Positions 25,612 to 34,048 of a stretch of 64,000 bases of DNA are shown piece after piece. Source of the DNA: Lithodes maja (lineage: Eukaryota; Arthropoda; Malacostraca; Decapoda; Lithodidae). The first letter of the stretch is position 1. The number at the start of each line of letters is the position of its first letter. The stretch covers positions 1-64,000 of the forward strand of contig JBAKBP010007977.1 of NCBI GenBank assembly GCA_037953745.1, in the 5' to 3' direction. The notes below the pieces were generated by a model. The model was not told the origin of the DNA. It was given only the letters and a program-made list of their open reading frames with translations, and ran no database searches. The position numbers and the translations under genes are program-made.

Positions 25612-25627
25612 ATATATATATTATATA
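25576..25627. repeat. (TA)n microsatellite
   Basis: Alternating TA with one interruption, on the left side of the foldback element. Confidence 0.95.
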
Positions 25628-25651
25628 TAAATACAGTATATATGGTGACCG

Positions 25652-25825
25652 GTCAACTCAACCAGTAGACCATTTCAACCAGTAGCTCTCAACCAGTACC
25701 AAATCAACCAATACGGTTAGGTTAGGTTAGGTTAGTACTATATTTTGGCACTGGTTTGGTTGGTTTGGGTTGATTTGGCACTGGTTGAGAGCTACTGGAT
25801 GAAATGGTCTACTGGTTGAGATGAC
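25652..25825. repeat. Foldback hairpin with 58-bp arms and TTAGG units in the loop
   Basis: Arm 1 (25652-25709) and the reverse complement of arm 2 (25768-25825) match at 55 of 58 positions by direct comparison. The 58-bp loop contains CGGTTAGGTTAGGTTAGG, about four TTAGG units, at 25714-25735. The arms themselves contain repeated CAACCAGTA words. (TA)n tracts lie on both sides (25576-25627 and 25842-25881). There is no coding sequence. Confidence 0.9.
25715..25735 (+). repeat. Interstitial (TTAGG)4-like tract
   Basis: Four tandem GGTTA units match the common arthropod telomere repeat TTAGG. The tract is too short to be a telomere and sits in the loop of a hairpin. Confidence 0.8.
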
Positions 25826-25841
25826 ATGGAACCAGTAGGCC

Positions 25842-25876
<35 letters not shown>

Positions 25877-25881
25877 TATAT
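25842..25881. repeat. (TA)n microsatellite
   Basis: A TA tract that truncates the N-terminal coding fragment of the Penelope-like element to its right. Confidence 0.9.
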
Positions 25882-26040
25882 TTTCTTTAATACATACAGG
25901 AGGTTGAAAGAAATGGCAATTTCTGCGTTGGAAATTGTATTATTCAAAGTTTCCAGGTCTCTGATGAGTTTTCGCTGGGTGGCAGGAAGTAGATGAAGGA
26001 GATGAGCAAAATTCATGGTGGTACAGGGTTACATAAATGT
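25882..26040 (-). pseudogene. Penelope-like element ORF, N-terminal fragment (left)
   Basis: On the minus strand from 26016 the frame reads MNFAHLLHLLPATQRKLI and continues with a further ISNAEIAISFNL block. It then runs into the (TA)n tract. The same start occurs at 38517 on the plus strand. It lies directly downstream of the 3' end of the left Penelope copy, so on the minus strand the order is end of one copy, then start of the next. That is the tandem (pseudo-LTR) arrangement known for these elements. Confidence 0.75.
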
Positions 26041-27800
26041 ACATGATGATACAGGATATACGACGCGTTTCACTGGACAACCAGCATTATCAAGTAAGGA
26101 TGGAATGATAAAAAGTTAAACAGGAAGGGTATACAGTATATAGAGGGTGGAGGATCAGAGGAGGCGAAAATCAGGGGGCAAAAGTCTGCTATTGGTGGAG
26201 GGGTATTCTAGGAGAGAGAAAGGGAGAACCGCTTCACGCATGCGCACTGGATGCGGGATGGTGGTCGGTTGGTGGGGTCGAAGCTGCTTGGCTGCGTGTC
26301 GAGGGGCGTGGCCTAAGTTGTGTGGCGTCTGCGGAAGACGAAGCTGAAGGAGGTAGCGCGGGGGGCTGCGTCAAGGGCACCGGGGGGCGAGGGGGGGTGT
26401 TAGGTCCTGTAGGAAAGTGCCTTTTGGCAGAAGGAAGGATCTGAAGGTCCAGAGTTTGGTTGTTGATGTTGGGATGTAAGGCTTGGATATATAAAGCTTC
26501 GAGTATAGGTAATCTCCTTGGGTCACTTTCTTTATCGAGTATGGTGGTGTGTTTCTCTAACTCGTTGCGTGTGAGGTGAGGGTGGTTAGGGGTGAGATAG
26601 TGGTCTTTGATGGCTCCAGCCTGAAGGTGAAGAGTTAACCGACGTGAAAGACGAGTCTCCGTCATACCAATATAGGAATGAGGTCCACAGTCCTCATAAT
26701 TACAGGTATGTTGGTAAATGACGTGATCGTCGGTCATCGGGCTCTTTATCTTGGTGAAGGCTGGTTTGTTGCGGAGAACGAGGTTGGAGGTCTTCGGGGA
26801 TTTGTAATAAATTATTAATTTGATTTTGTTTTCCGGGTTGGTTGGGTGGACATGCTTGGAGATTATTTCTTTTAAGACGGCCTCGTCATTTTTGTGTTCA
26901 GAGGACATGTAATTGCGGTAGAAGATCTTAATTTCATTGGGGGGGTCAATGTTGGGAGGGCTTTGGGTGTACCATTTTTCAAGATGGTGGTTGATGGTGC
27001 TGGAGATGTCGGAGTTGGAGTATCCGTTATTTACTAAAACTTGGGATAGTCTTTCTAGTTCCTGGTGGGTGTCGGCCCAGGTAGAGCAGTATGTGAGGGC
27101 TCTCCTAACATAGGCGGAGATGGAGGATAGAAGATAACGGCGGGGGCAATCACTATCGCCGTTGAGGCATTGTCCTGTGTTAGTTGGTTTAATGTAGACG
27201 GTGGTTTTGAACCTATGGTCGTTCAGAGCTACAAGGATGTCGAGGAAGGGGAGTTGTCCATTGTTAGATTTTTCAAAGGTGAAGTTAAGTCCGGAGGAGG
27301 TCATGAAGCGACGCTGGAGTTCCTGTAGTTCGTGGAGGTCCTTGATTTGCACGAAGATGTCATCCACGTATCTACAGTAGACGGCGGGTCGTTGGGCAGC
27401 TAGGAGCTCTTCCTCGATGGTACCCATGAAAAAGTTTGCAAAAAGAACTCCTAGGGGGCTGCCCATCGCCACACTGTCTATCTGCTTGTACATGTTGCCC
27501 CGGGGGCAAAGGAAGGGGGCCTCCTTGGTACATAGCTCCAGTAGTGTGTTCAGGGCCTTCTCCGGGATGTCCAGTGTTGGTGTATCAGGGCAATGATAAA
27601 TTCGACGTAGAATCATGTCAATGGTCCTATCCACTGGCACGTTGGTGAACAGGCTTTCTACGTCGAGAGAGGCGATTGTGTGGTTGTTGTTAAGGGGGGC
27701 GTCTCGTAAAATTTCCAAGAAATCGTGGGCTGAGTAAAGGTTGAATTGGCTAGGCACGTAGGGGGTGAGGAGGTTGTTCAGGGCCTTAGGAGTTCTTTTT
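26041..27800 (-). mobile_element. Penelope-like element, left copy
   Basis: A 5'-truncated copy on the minus strand, with the RT-endonuclease ORF (27823-26234) and a 3' tail holding a hammerhead-like motif. It is joined head to head at about 27790-27815 to the right copy. The two copies are about 98% alike by eye in the shared part. Confidence 0.85.
26050..26100 (-). ncRNA. Hammerhead-ribozyme-like motif, left Penelope copy
   Basis: On the minus strand: TTGATAA (26093-26087), a 4-bp stem CTGG-TTGT-CCAG, then GAAA (26071-26068), then ACGCGTC and a continuation. This is the layout of a type I hammerhead with a minimal stem III and cleavage after the C. The core would be U-U-G-A-U-A-A rather than C-U-G-A-N-G-A, i.e. 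changed at C3 and G8, so activity is doubtful. Hammerheads are known in Penelope-like elements. Confidence 0.5.
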
Positions 27801-27823
27801 GCGAACTTTTTCATGGGTACCAT
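26234..27823 (-). CDS. Penelope-like RT plus GIY-YIG endonuclease (left copy)
   Basis: A 529-residue frame without stops. The RT domain shows ASLDVESLFTNVP (residues 51-63, motif A Asp54), VAMGSPLGVLFANFF (about 118-132, motif B), CRYVDDIFV (motif C, YVDD at 152-155) and GQLPFLDILV. The C-terminal endonuclease of GIY-YIG type shows VIYQHTCNYEDC (about 368-379) and SYIGMTETRLSRRLTLH with the YIG at about 384-386 and catalytic-type Arg and His. The two-Cys spacing before YIG is typical of Penelope-like elements. The N-terminal part of the protein is missing because the copy is cut at the head-to-head junction, so the apparent Met start is accidental. The tail is Pro/Ala/Ser-rich. Confidence 0.85.
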   Translation of the reverse strand: MVPMKKFAKRTPKALNNLLTPYVPSQFNLYSAHDFLEILRDAPLNNNHTIASLDVESLFTNVPVDRTIDMILRRIYHCPDTPTLDIPEKALNTLLELCTKEAPFLCPRGNMYKQIDSVAMGSPLGVLFANFFMGTIEEELLAAQRPAVYCRYVDDIFVQIKDLHELQELQRRFMTSSGLNFTFEKSNNGQLPFLDILVALNDHRFKTTVYIKPTNTGQCLNGDSDCPRRYLLSSISAYVRRALTYCSTWADTHQELERLSQVLVNNGYSNSDISSTINHHLEKWYTQSPPNIDPPNEIKIFYRNYMSSEHKNDEAVLKEIISKHVHPTNPENKIKLIIYYKSPKTSNLVLRNKPAFTKIKSPMTDDHVIYQHTCNYEDCGPHSYIGMTETRLSRRLTLHLQAGAIKDHYLTPNHPHLTRNELEKHTTILDKESDPRRLPILEALYIQALHPNINNQTLDLQILPSAKRHFPTGPNTPPRPPVPLTQPPALPPSASSSADATQLRPRPSTRSQAASTPPTDHHPASSAHA

Positions 27824-29084
27824 CGAGGAAGAGCTTCTAGCTGCCCAACGACCCGCCGTCTACTGTAGATACGTGGATGACATCTTCGTGCAAATCAAGG
27901 ACCTCCACGAACTACAGGAACTCCAGCGTCGCTTCATGACCTCCTCCGGACTTAACTTCACCTTTGAAAAATCTAACAATGGACAACTCCCCTTCCTCGA
28001 CATCCTCGTAGCTCTGAACGACCATGGGTTCAAAACCACCGTCTACATTAAACCAACTAACACAGGACAATGCCTCAACGGCGATAGTGAATGCCCCCGC
28101 CGTTATCTTCTATCCTCCATCTCCGCCTATGTTAGGAGAGCCCTCACGCACTGCTCTACCTGGGCCGACACCCACCAGGAACTAGAAAGACTATCCCAAG
28201 TTTTAGTAAATAACGGATACTCCAACTCCGACATCTCCAGCACCATCAACCACCATCTTGAAAAATGGTACACCCAAAGCCCTCCCAACATTGACCCCCC
28301 CAATGAAATTAAGATCTTCTACCGCAATTACATGTCCTCTGAAAACAAAAATGACGAGGCCGTCTTAAAAGAAATAATCTCCAAGCATGTCCACCCAACC
28401 AACCCGGAAAACAAAATCAAATTAATAATTTATTACAAATCCCCCAAGACCTCCAACCTCGTTCTCCGCAACAAACCAGCCTCCACCAAGATAAAGAGCC
28501 CGATGACCGACGATCACATCATTTACCAACATACCTGTAATTATGAAGACTGTGGACCTCATTCCTATATTGGTATTACGCAGACTCGTCTTTCACGTCG
28601 GTTAACTCTTCACCTTCAGGCTGGAGCCATCAAAGACCACTATCTCACCCCTAACCACCCTCACCTCACACACAACGAGTTAGAGAAACACACCACCATA
28701 CTCGATAAAGAAAGTGACCCAAGGAGATTACCTATACTCGAAGCTTTATATATCCAAGCCTTACATCCCAACATCAACAACCAAACTCTGGACCTTCAGA
28801 TCCTTCCTTCTGCCAAAAGGCACTTTCCTACAGGACCTAACACTCCCCCTCGCCCCCCGGTGCCCTTGACGCAGCCCCCGCGCTACCTCCTTCAGCTTCG
28901 TCTTCCGCAGGCGCCACACAACTTAGGCCACGCCCCTCGACACGCAGCCAATCAGCTTCGACCCCACCAACCGACCACCATCCCGCATCCAGTGCGCATG
29001 CGTGAAGCGGTTCTCCCTTTCTCTCTCCTAGAATACCCCTCCACCAATAGCAGACTTTTGCCCCCTGATTTTCGCCTCCTCTGA
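27787..29084 (+). CDS. Penelope-like RT plus GIY-YIG endonuclease (right copy, truncated)
   Basis: The homologous part of the frame begins at about 27787 with LGVLFANFFMG, i.e. within motif B. The Met at 27765 belongs to left-copy DNA read in antisense. YVDD (CRYVDDIFV), FTFEKSNNG, IIYQHTCNYEDC and SYIGITQTRLSRRL are all present. RT motif A is absent, so the protein cannot be an active RT by itself. Compared with the left copy it has small substitutions (for example YIGIT versus YIGMT) and a frameshift near the C-terminus that changes the tail after PVPLTQPP. Confidence 0.82.
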
Positions 29085-29130
29085 TCCTCCACCCTCTATA
29101 TATACCCTTCCTGTTTAACTTTTTATCATT

Positions 29131-29185
29131 CCATCCTTACTTGATAATGCTGGTTGTCCAGTGAAACGCGTAGTATATCCTGTAT
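29131..29185 (+). ncRNA. Hammerhead-ribozyme-like motif, right Penelope copy
   Basis: Same layout as the left copy: TTGATAA (29141-29147), hairpin CTGGTTGTCCAG (29150-29161), GAAA (29163-29166), ACGCGTA. The nucleotide before the putative cleavage site is A instead of C, which hammerheads tolerate. The same C3 and G8 changes are present, so they are shared by the family rather than private to one copy. Confidence 0.5.
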
Positions 29186-29219
29186 CATCATGTTGTTACG
29201 ACTGGGGTTCAAATATATC

Positions 29220-30113
29220 TATCTATCTATCTATCTATTGCCCGACGCCGTGATCCCCGAAGGGGTGGCCACGAACGAACCGCCCCCATGCACCTCTGTC
29301 CCCAGTCAGTCGACGCCCCTCCCCCCAACCAGCACCGCCTTCGTTCATGTAGTTCCTCACTCCATCCTTCCACCTCATATTCGGTCTACCTCTCCCCCTC
29401 TGTCCCTCCACCTCGCTCTCGTACACCCTCTTATTCATTCTCTCGCTTTCCATACGTTCCATATGGCCGAACCATCTCAAGTTGTTCCTTTTCACACTTT
29501 CCAGCACATCTACCTCCACACCACACCTCCTTCTTACTTCCTCATTAGTCTGTCTATCCCTCCATGTAACTCCGCACGCACTCCTTAAGTAATTCATTTC
29601 CACTGCTCTCACTCTTGGTCTGAGTCTCTCAACCAACGTCCATGCTTCGCTTCCGTAAGTCAGTGTCGGGATTACCACACTGTCATGCAAGGACTTCTTC
29701 ACTTCCATACTGACCACCCTATTTCTTGTTACTGCTTTTAGCGTTCCTACAACCCTCTTCCCCTGTTGTACCCTCTCCCGCACCTCTTCATCCATAGTCC
29801 CATCTTTACTCAACACACTGCCCAGATACTTAAAAGAGTTGACGATCTCCATAGCCTGACCGTTCAGCTTCACCTCACACTCTGTGACTTCACCCCTTTC
29901 GAAGACCATAACCTTGCTCTTCCCCGTATTTACCTTCAAATTCCGTTTTTCGCACACAGTTCCAAACTCATTTACCAGACCCTGCAACTCCCATTCATTA
30001 TCACTCATCAGAACTGTATCATCCGCAAACAGCAGTATAGGTAGCTTCCACTCAATTCCCTCCCTTTTCAGCGATACACCAACATCCACTGCTCTTGATA
30101 GTATTTCTTTCAT
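29220..30113 (-). mobile_element. 5'-truncated RTE-like LINE inside the LTR
   Basis: The insertion is flanked by an 8-bp duplication AATATATC (29212-29219 and 30114-30121). The uninterrupted site is visible in the other LTR at about 36716. The 3' end (left) is a (TAGA)n tail, and the ORF stop lies in that tail, which fits the very short 3' UTR and simple-repeat tails of RTE-clade elements. Confidence 0.9.
29235..30113 (-). CDS. RTE-like LINE reverse transcriptase, C-terminal part
   Basis: A 292-residue open frame starting within the RT domain: LPILLFADDTVLMSDNEWEL (catalytic ADD), LKVNTGKSKVMVF, FKYLGSVLSKDG, IPTLTYGSEAWTL and a C-terminal LRWFGHMERMESERMNKRVY region with GRGRPNMRWKDGVR. Endonuclease and RT motifs A and B are missing through 5' truncation at insertion. 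The frame is uninterrupted to its stop in the (TAGA)n tail, so the insertion is recent, consistent with its position inside a young LTR. Confidence 0.88.
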   Translation of the reverse strand: MKEILSRAVDVGVSLKREGIEWKLPILLFADDTVLMSDNEWELQGLVNEFGTVCEKRNLKVNTGKSKVMVFERGEVTECEVKLNGQAMEIVNSFKYLGSVLSKDGTMDEEVRERVQQGKRVVGTLKAVTRNRVVSMEVKKSLHDSVVIPTLTYGSEAWTLVERLRPRVRAVEMNYLRSACGVTWRDRQTNEEVRRRCGVEVDVLESVKRNNLRWFGHMERMESERMNKRVYESEVEGQRGRGRPNMRWKDGVRNYMNEGGAGWGEGRRLTGDRGAWGRFVRGHPFGDHGVGQ

Positions 30114-31460
30114 AATATATCAGGGCTCTTATTCATTGGACTAGTAATGGCATAAATGTTACAACGGAAAGCGCTAGCTCCAACCTCTGAAGTATATTCC
30201 CAGTGAACAAAGAACACAAATACTCTACAGAGTTCTAAATGCAATAATAGGCTATCAAACTCTCAATAAATGTGCGTCTACTCTAGGCTTAATGTTATGT
30301 GAAAACAGCCTATTACTACCTATAACCGAAGGTGCTTGGTTATGGTATGCAAAGTAAGGTGGTAAGGGAAGTTACAGCTTACGTTACTTTAATCAATAAA
30401 TGTCAGGCACTCCTGCATGAAAGAAAGTGCACTAAAGTCCTTCAACACTAACAAGGAATCTTCTTTAAATGTTAGATGCTATAAAGATGCTCGTATCGGA
30501 AATGGAACCCAAAAAGGCAGGCAGTGGAACAATGCTCGTGCAGGCTATGCACACAAAAAGGCAGAATATATAATGCCGTCGGAGCCAAGAATATCCTAAA
30601 CACTACAACACTAATAATAATCGCCACGACAATGCAGTATTCCTATCAACAAAAAGAGCCTAAGTCGTTTGTGTTTCAATACATCAAACTAGGCTGCGAA
30701 ATGCTTGTGTAATCATAAATGGGTATGCATAAAAAGAGTAATTAGGTTAATATACTTAATGTCTACTGTGACTGATAAAGTCTAGCTGGAGTCAATGATA
30801 CGAGATACTGGTGCGCATGGCATGCTGCATAGCCTAGTGCAAATCTCATGTCTGTGCGTCAAATATTACGTTATAATGAAGGGTAGCTCTCTTGAGAAAC
30901 CTTAATACCGAAGTATTAAGCGTTCTCCTGGCGTACCTCAAAGACAAACAATCGAGACTAGAACAGTGCAGAATGGTATAGGCAAAAAACCCTCATTCGT
31001 GCATGCTCTACTCTCAATGGCACACAGACTAGAATTTACTCAATCAACTCCCGTTCTCAGGAATGTCGTGCCGCTTTTAACTGAAGCCAGCACTCATAGG
31101 AAACAATACCTATAATATCAGACTCCTAGTCTAGCATTATCTAATCCAGCAGAACACTAATAATTATAGGAAGCGGCAATATGAAAGCCAACCAATGCTT
31201 CGTGATCCACTTATCTTAACAACTAACATACATAGGTTATATCAGACCTTAACACACAATACAACTGGCCAGCATGAAGCTGATTTTGCAGAGTTAACCA
31301 GAGGGGGTATAATATTAATAAAAGGTGGTGAAAGATATGGAAAATGAGAGAGATAGGCAGAGGAAAGGATTCTCAGGTACGGAGCGGGGATAGATAGCAA
31401 GGGAAAAAAGATGGGTGTGTTCTAGAAACCAGATCTGAGGGAGAGAGTGGCGAGGAACTG

Positions 31461-31594
31461 TATATATACTCGCACCAGCTCGAGCCGCGTGGGAAAAAAG
31501 CGGTTGCAAGTCGTCCAGCCACTAACAAGAGAGCTTGCAGCATGGCAAAGGCCTCTCTCCACCAACCCCTGCGAGGCAGCCAGCCGTGACGTCA
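31461..31594 (-). promoter_or_regulatory. Predicted LTR 1 promoter (3' LTR copy): CRE plus TATA
   Basis: On the minus strand a full CRE palindrome TGACGTCA (31587-31594) lies about 120 bp upstream of TATATATA (31461-31468). The same pair is at 38189-38196 and 38063-38070 in the 5' LTR. Transcription would start about 30 bp after the TATA box. Motif-based prediction only. Confidence 0.5.
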
Positions 31595-31886
31595 TCGAGC
31601 GGGACAAAAACACTGCGCGCTCCCTCTCACTCTGTTCTACTCTCTCTCTCTCTCCCAGATCCCATCATTACTAGTTAATGACAAAACATATACTTTACAA
31701 TTAAATATATAAAGCCTTGACATGGGTGAAAACAAAGAGCCTTTCTGGACTGCCCATGACACGAGCTTTCATATGAAATAAAGCACACTCTAATACATAA
31801 ACTGTAGCCCCATCCACTGCCCTGGCGATCCTAGCGAGTCACTGTAGGACCAGCCATGCGGTTCTAACGGAGTGGTTAACGTCACA

Positions 31887-31905
31887 ACCCCCCCCAAGAT
31901 TTTTC
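31887..31905 (-). other. LTR element 1 polypurine tract
   Basis: Directly upstream of the 3' LTR on the minus strand is a purine-rich AAAAATCTTGGGGGGGGG tract. This is the expected plus-strand priming site. Confidence 0.6.
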
Positions 31906-32359
31906 TCAGAGGCCCCAAGGCTCATAAAAATCTGATGGTAAGAACCCATGCTATATCTTCACTTCCCATCACCCAGCGGCAGTAAAATATATGGCACAGT
32001 TCTTCAACAAAACATTTTTTCAAAATTATAACCCTCCCAACACAATAGGTTAAATTATATGTAGTTATGCTCCTCAAGAGCGAGCTTCTCTAGCCCAGCA
32101 TTCTGAGAGGAGTGCAACTTAGAATTACTGCTATAACATACTGAAAAAATTCAACTATCAAAGAAAGTTTTTATTTGATTTTTATGTTTATAATTTGTAT
32201 ATTTCGGCTGCACTATAGGGGCAAGCCTAGTTTTTTCTTCTATACCAAACACTCAACTCCTGCTTTACGACCCAATACGCTGGGCTACAACCGCGAGCCA
32301 ACAAGCACCAAGCGCAAAATACTATTCAAACTAAAGCAGGAGGCTACCCGTGTGTCAAT
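31906..32359. other. LTR element 1 3' untranslated internal region
   Basis: No coding signal. From about 32264 onward it is nearly identical to element 3 (from about 58277), whereas 31906-32263 has diverged from element 3. Confidence 0.7.
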
Positions 32360-34048
32360 CTACCCAGGATCATATACCCTTGAACGACCATCTGCAACCA
32401 CGTTGTCACAACCGGCAATATGGCGTATGTCCAGGTTATATACCAATAACCTTAGTGACCACCTGGTCAGCCTCATATTCCGATTGTGAAACTGGTCCAA
32501 GAACTGGAGAGGGTGATGATCTGGGTAAACTACAACGACCGGACCATAGGCTGGAACACAGACCTCGAAATGCCTCAGAGCAAGTACAACCGCCAGCGGC
32601 TCCTCCTCGACAACAGAGCAGCTCCCCTGGGCCGAATTGTACTTCTCCGAGCAGAAACTAACAGGATGCTCCAGCCCATCATCGTCCTTTTCCACAAGGA
32701 CGGCACCAGCCCCCACACCACTAGCCTCCGTTGCTAGTTGGAAAGGTAGGCTAAAGTCAGGGGCCCTGAGGATCGGGTGAGTGCACAACAGGTGTTTTAC
32801 TTCTCTAAACACCTTCTCACACTCAGGCGCCCAATTGAACTTCTTATCCTTCCAGTTATCCTCCACCTGAGCTTGACTGTCCCGTTCTCCTTCTCCACCT
32901 TGACTGCTAAACGTCATCACAGGCACAGTGAGAGGCTCAGGGGGGTGCCTCCCATACTCCTTCATGGGATTAACATGACATAACTGATTGCGCTTCCGTC
33001 TGTCTGGAGTGGCTACCAAGTAAACCAGGTCCGATAGCTCCTCCACCACCCTATAAGGACCAGTGTACTTCGTGGATAAGGGGTGACCTACAAGGGGCAG
33101 TAGAATCAACACCTCCTGACCCATGTGAAACTCCCTGAGTTCAATCTTGAGGTCGTACCTGTCCTTCATTAGGGCCTGAGAGCTAGTCAAATTACGGCCA
33201 GCCAACTCCAGACTGCGCAACATCCGTTCTCGACTGTTGAGGACACACTTGAGCATAGAACAAGGTTTTTCTGCGCTCTCCCATACTTCTTCAACCATAT
33301 GGAGAGGCCCTCTGACACGGTGTCCAAAGACGAGCTCATTAGGGCTGAATCCCAAACTCTCCCCAGGTACCTCCCACACAGCAAACAAAACACATGGCAG
33401 GCCAAGATCCCAATCCTTCTCACTCTCAAAGCAACAACAACGAAGCACAAATTTCAAGGCTGAGTGCCATCGCTCTAACACACCCTGGCTCTCCGGATGA
33501 TACGCAGATGACACAACCCCAACAATCCCATGCTGCGGCATTGCTTGAACAAAGAGGCTAGAAGCGAAGTTGGGTCCCTGGACTGACTGAATCCCCTGTG
33601 GGCAACCATACCGGGAAAAATACACTAGCAAGTTTCGGACCACCGTCTTCGCTGACCCATTTCTCATAGGGTAAGCGTCAGGGTACCTTGTTGCTACATC
33701 CATGATGGTCAGGAGAAACTTGTTTCCGGCACTTGTAGGGGGAAGGGGGCCAACCATATCCACTATAACCTTACTAAAGGGAGGCCCACTGACAGGAATG
33801 GGGTGTAACGGCGCCTTAGGAATACTCTGATTCGGTTTGCCAACCTTCTGACACACATCACACATTGCCACCCATGACATAACTTGTGCTCTCAGACCAG
33901 GCCACCAAAATAATTTCCCCAAGGCTGCAACCGTCTTACGGACACCCAGATGTCCCGCGAGTGGTACATCATGGGCCAACCTAAGTAGGCTTTCCCTGCA
34001 AACCCTTGGCACGACCAGCTGGTCTACCTCTCCTGACCCCCCTCCCAA
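32360..34048 (-). pseudogene. LTR element 1 integrase followed by RNase H (RT missing)
   Basis: 562 codons. The integrase comes first: an HHCC finger (HDVPLAGHLGVRK ... CDVCQ), core VIVDMVGPLPP (first Asp), then GIQSVQGPNF, where relatives have QSDQG: the second catalytic Asp is Val here. HPESQGVLERWH follows with the Glu. A GPY/F-type C-terminal module (YTGPYRVVEE) comes next. After a short linker the frame goes straight to the end of the RT connection and RNase H (FQLATEASGVGAGAVL, VYPDHHPLQFL, CDNVVADGRSR). No RT fingers or palm are present, and the first RNase H Asp is Glu. The copy is inactive for both integration and reverse transcription. Confidence 0.87.

Larger units (their letters stand above)
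27785..29193 (+). mobile_element. Penelope-like element, right copy
   Basis: A plus-strand copy, more 5'-truncated than the left one: it enters at RT motif B. Its 3' tail continues after LTR element 1 at 38489. The junction with the left copy lies in a stretch where GAGTTCTTTTTGCGAAC and following bases fit both copies in opposite orientation, suggesting microhomology-mediated joining. Confidence 0.85.
29194..31886 (-). repeat. LTR element 1, 3' LTR, interrupted by an RTE-like LINE
   Basis: 2693 bp in total; subtracting 894 bp of LINE and an 8-bp target duplication gives exactly 1791 bp, the length of the 5' LTR. Differences from the 5' LTR are single substitutions scattered along it (roughly 99.3% identity by eye). 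Confidence 0.92.

Noticed and set aside
25715..25735. TTAGG units as a true telomere
   Set aside because: Only about four units, internal and inside a hairpin loop.
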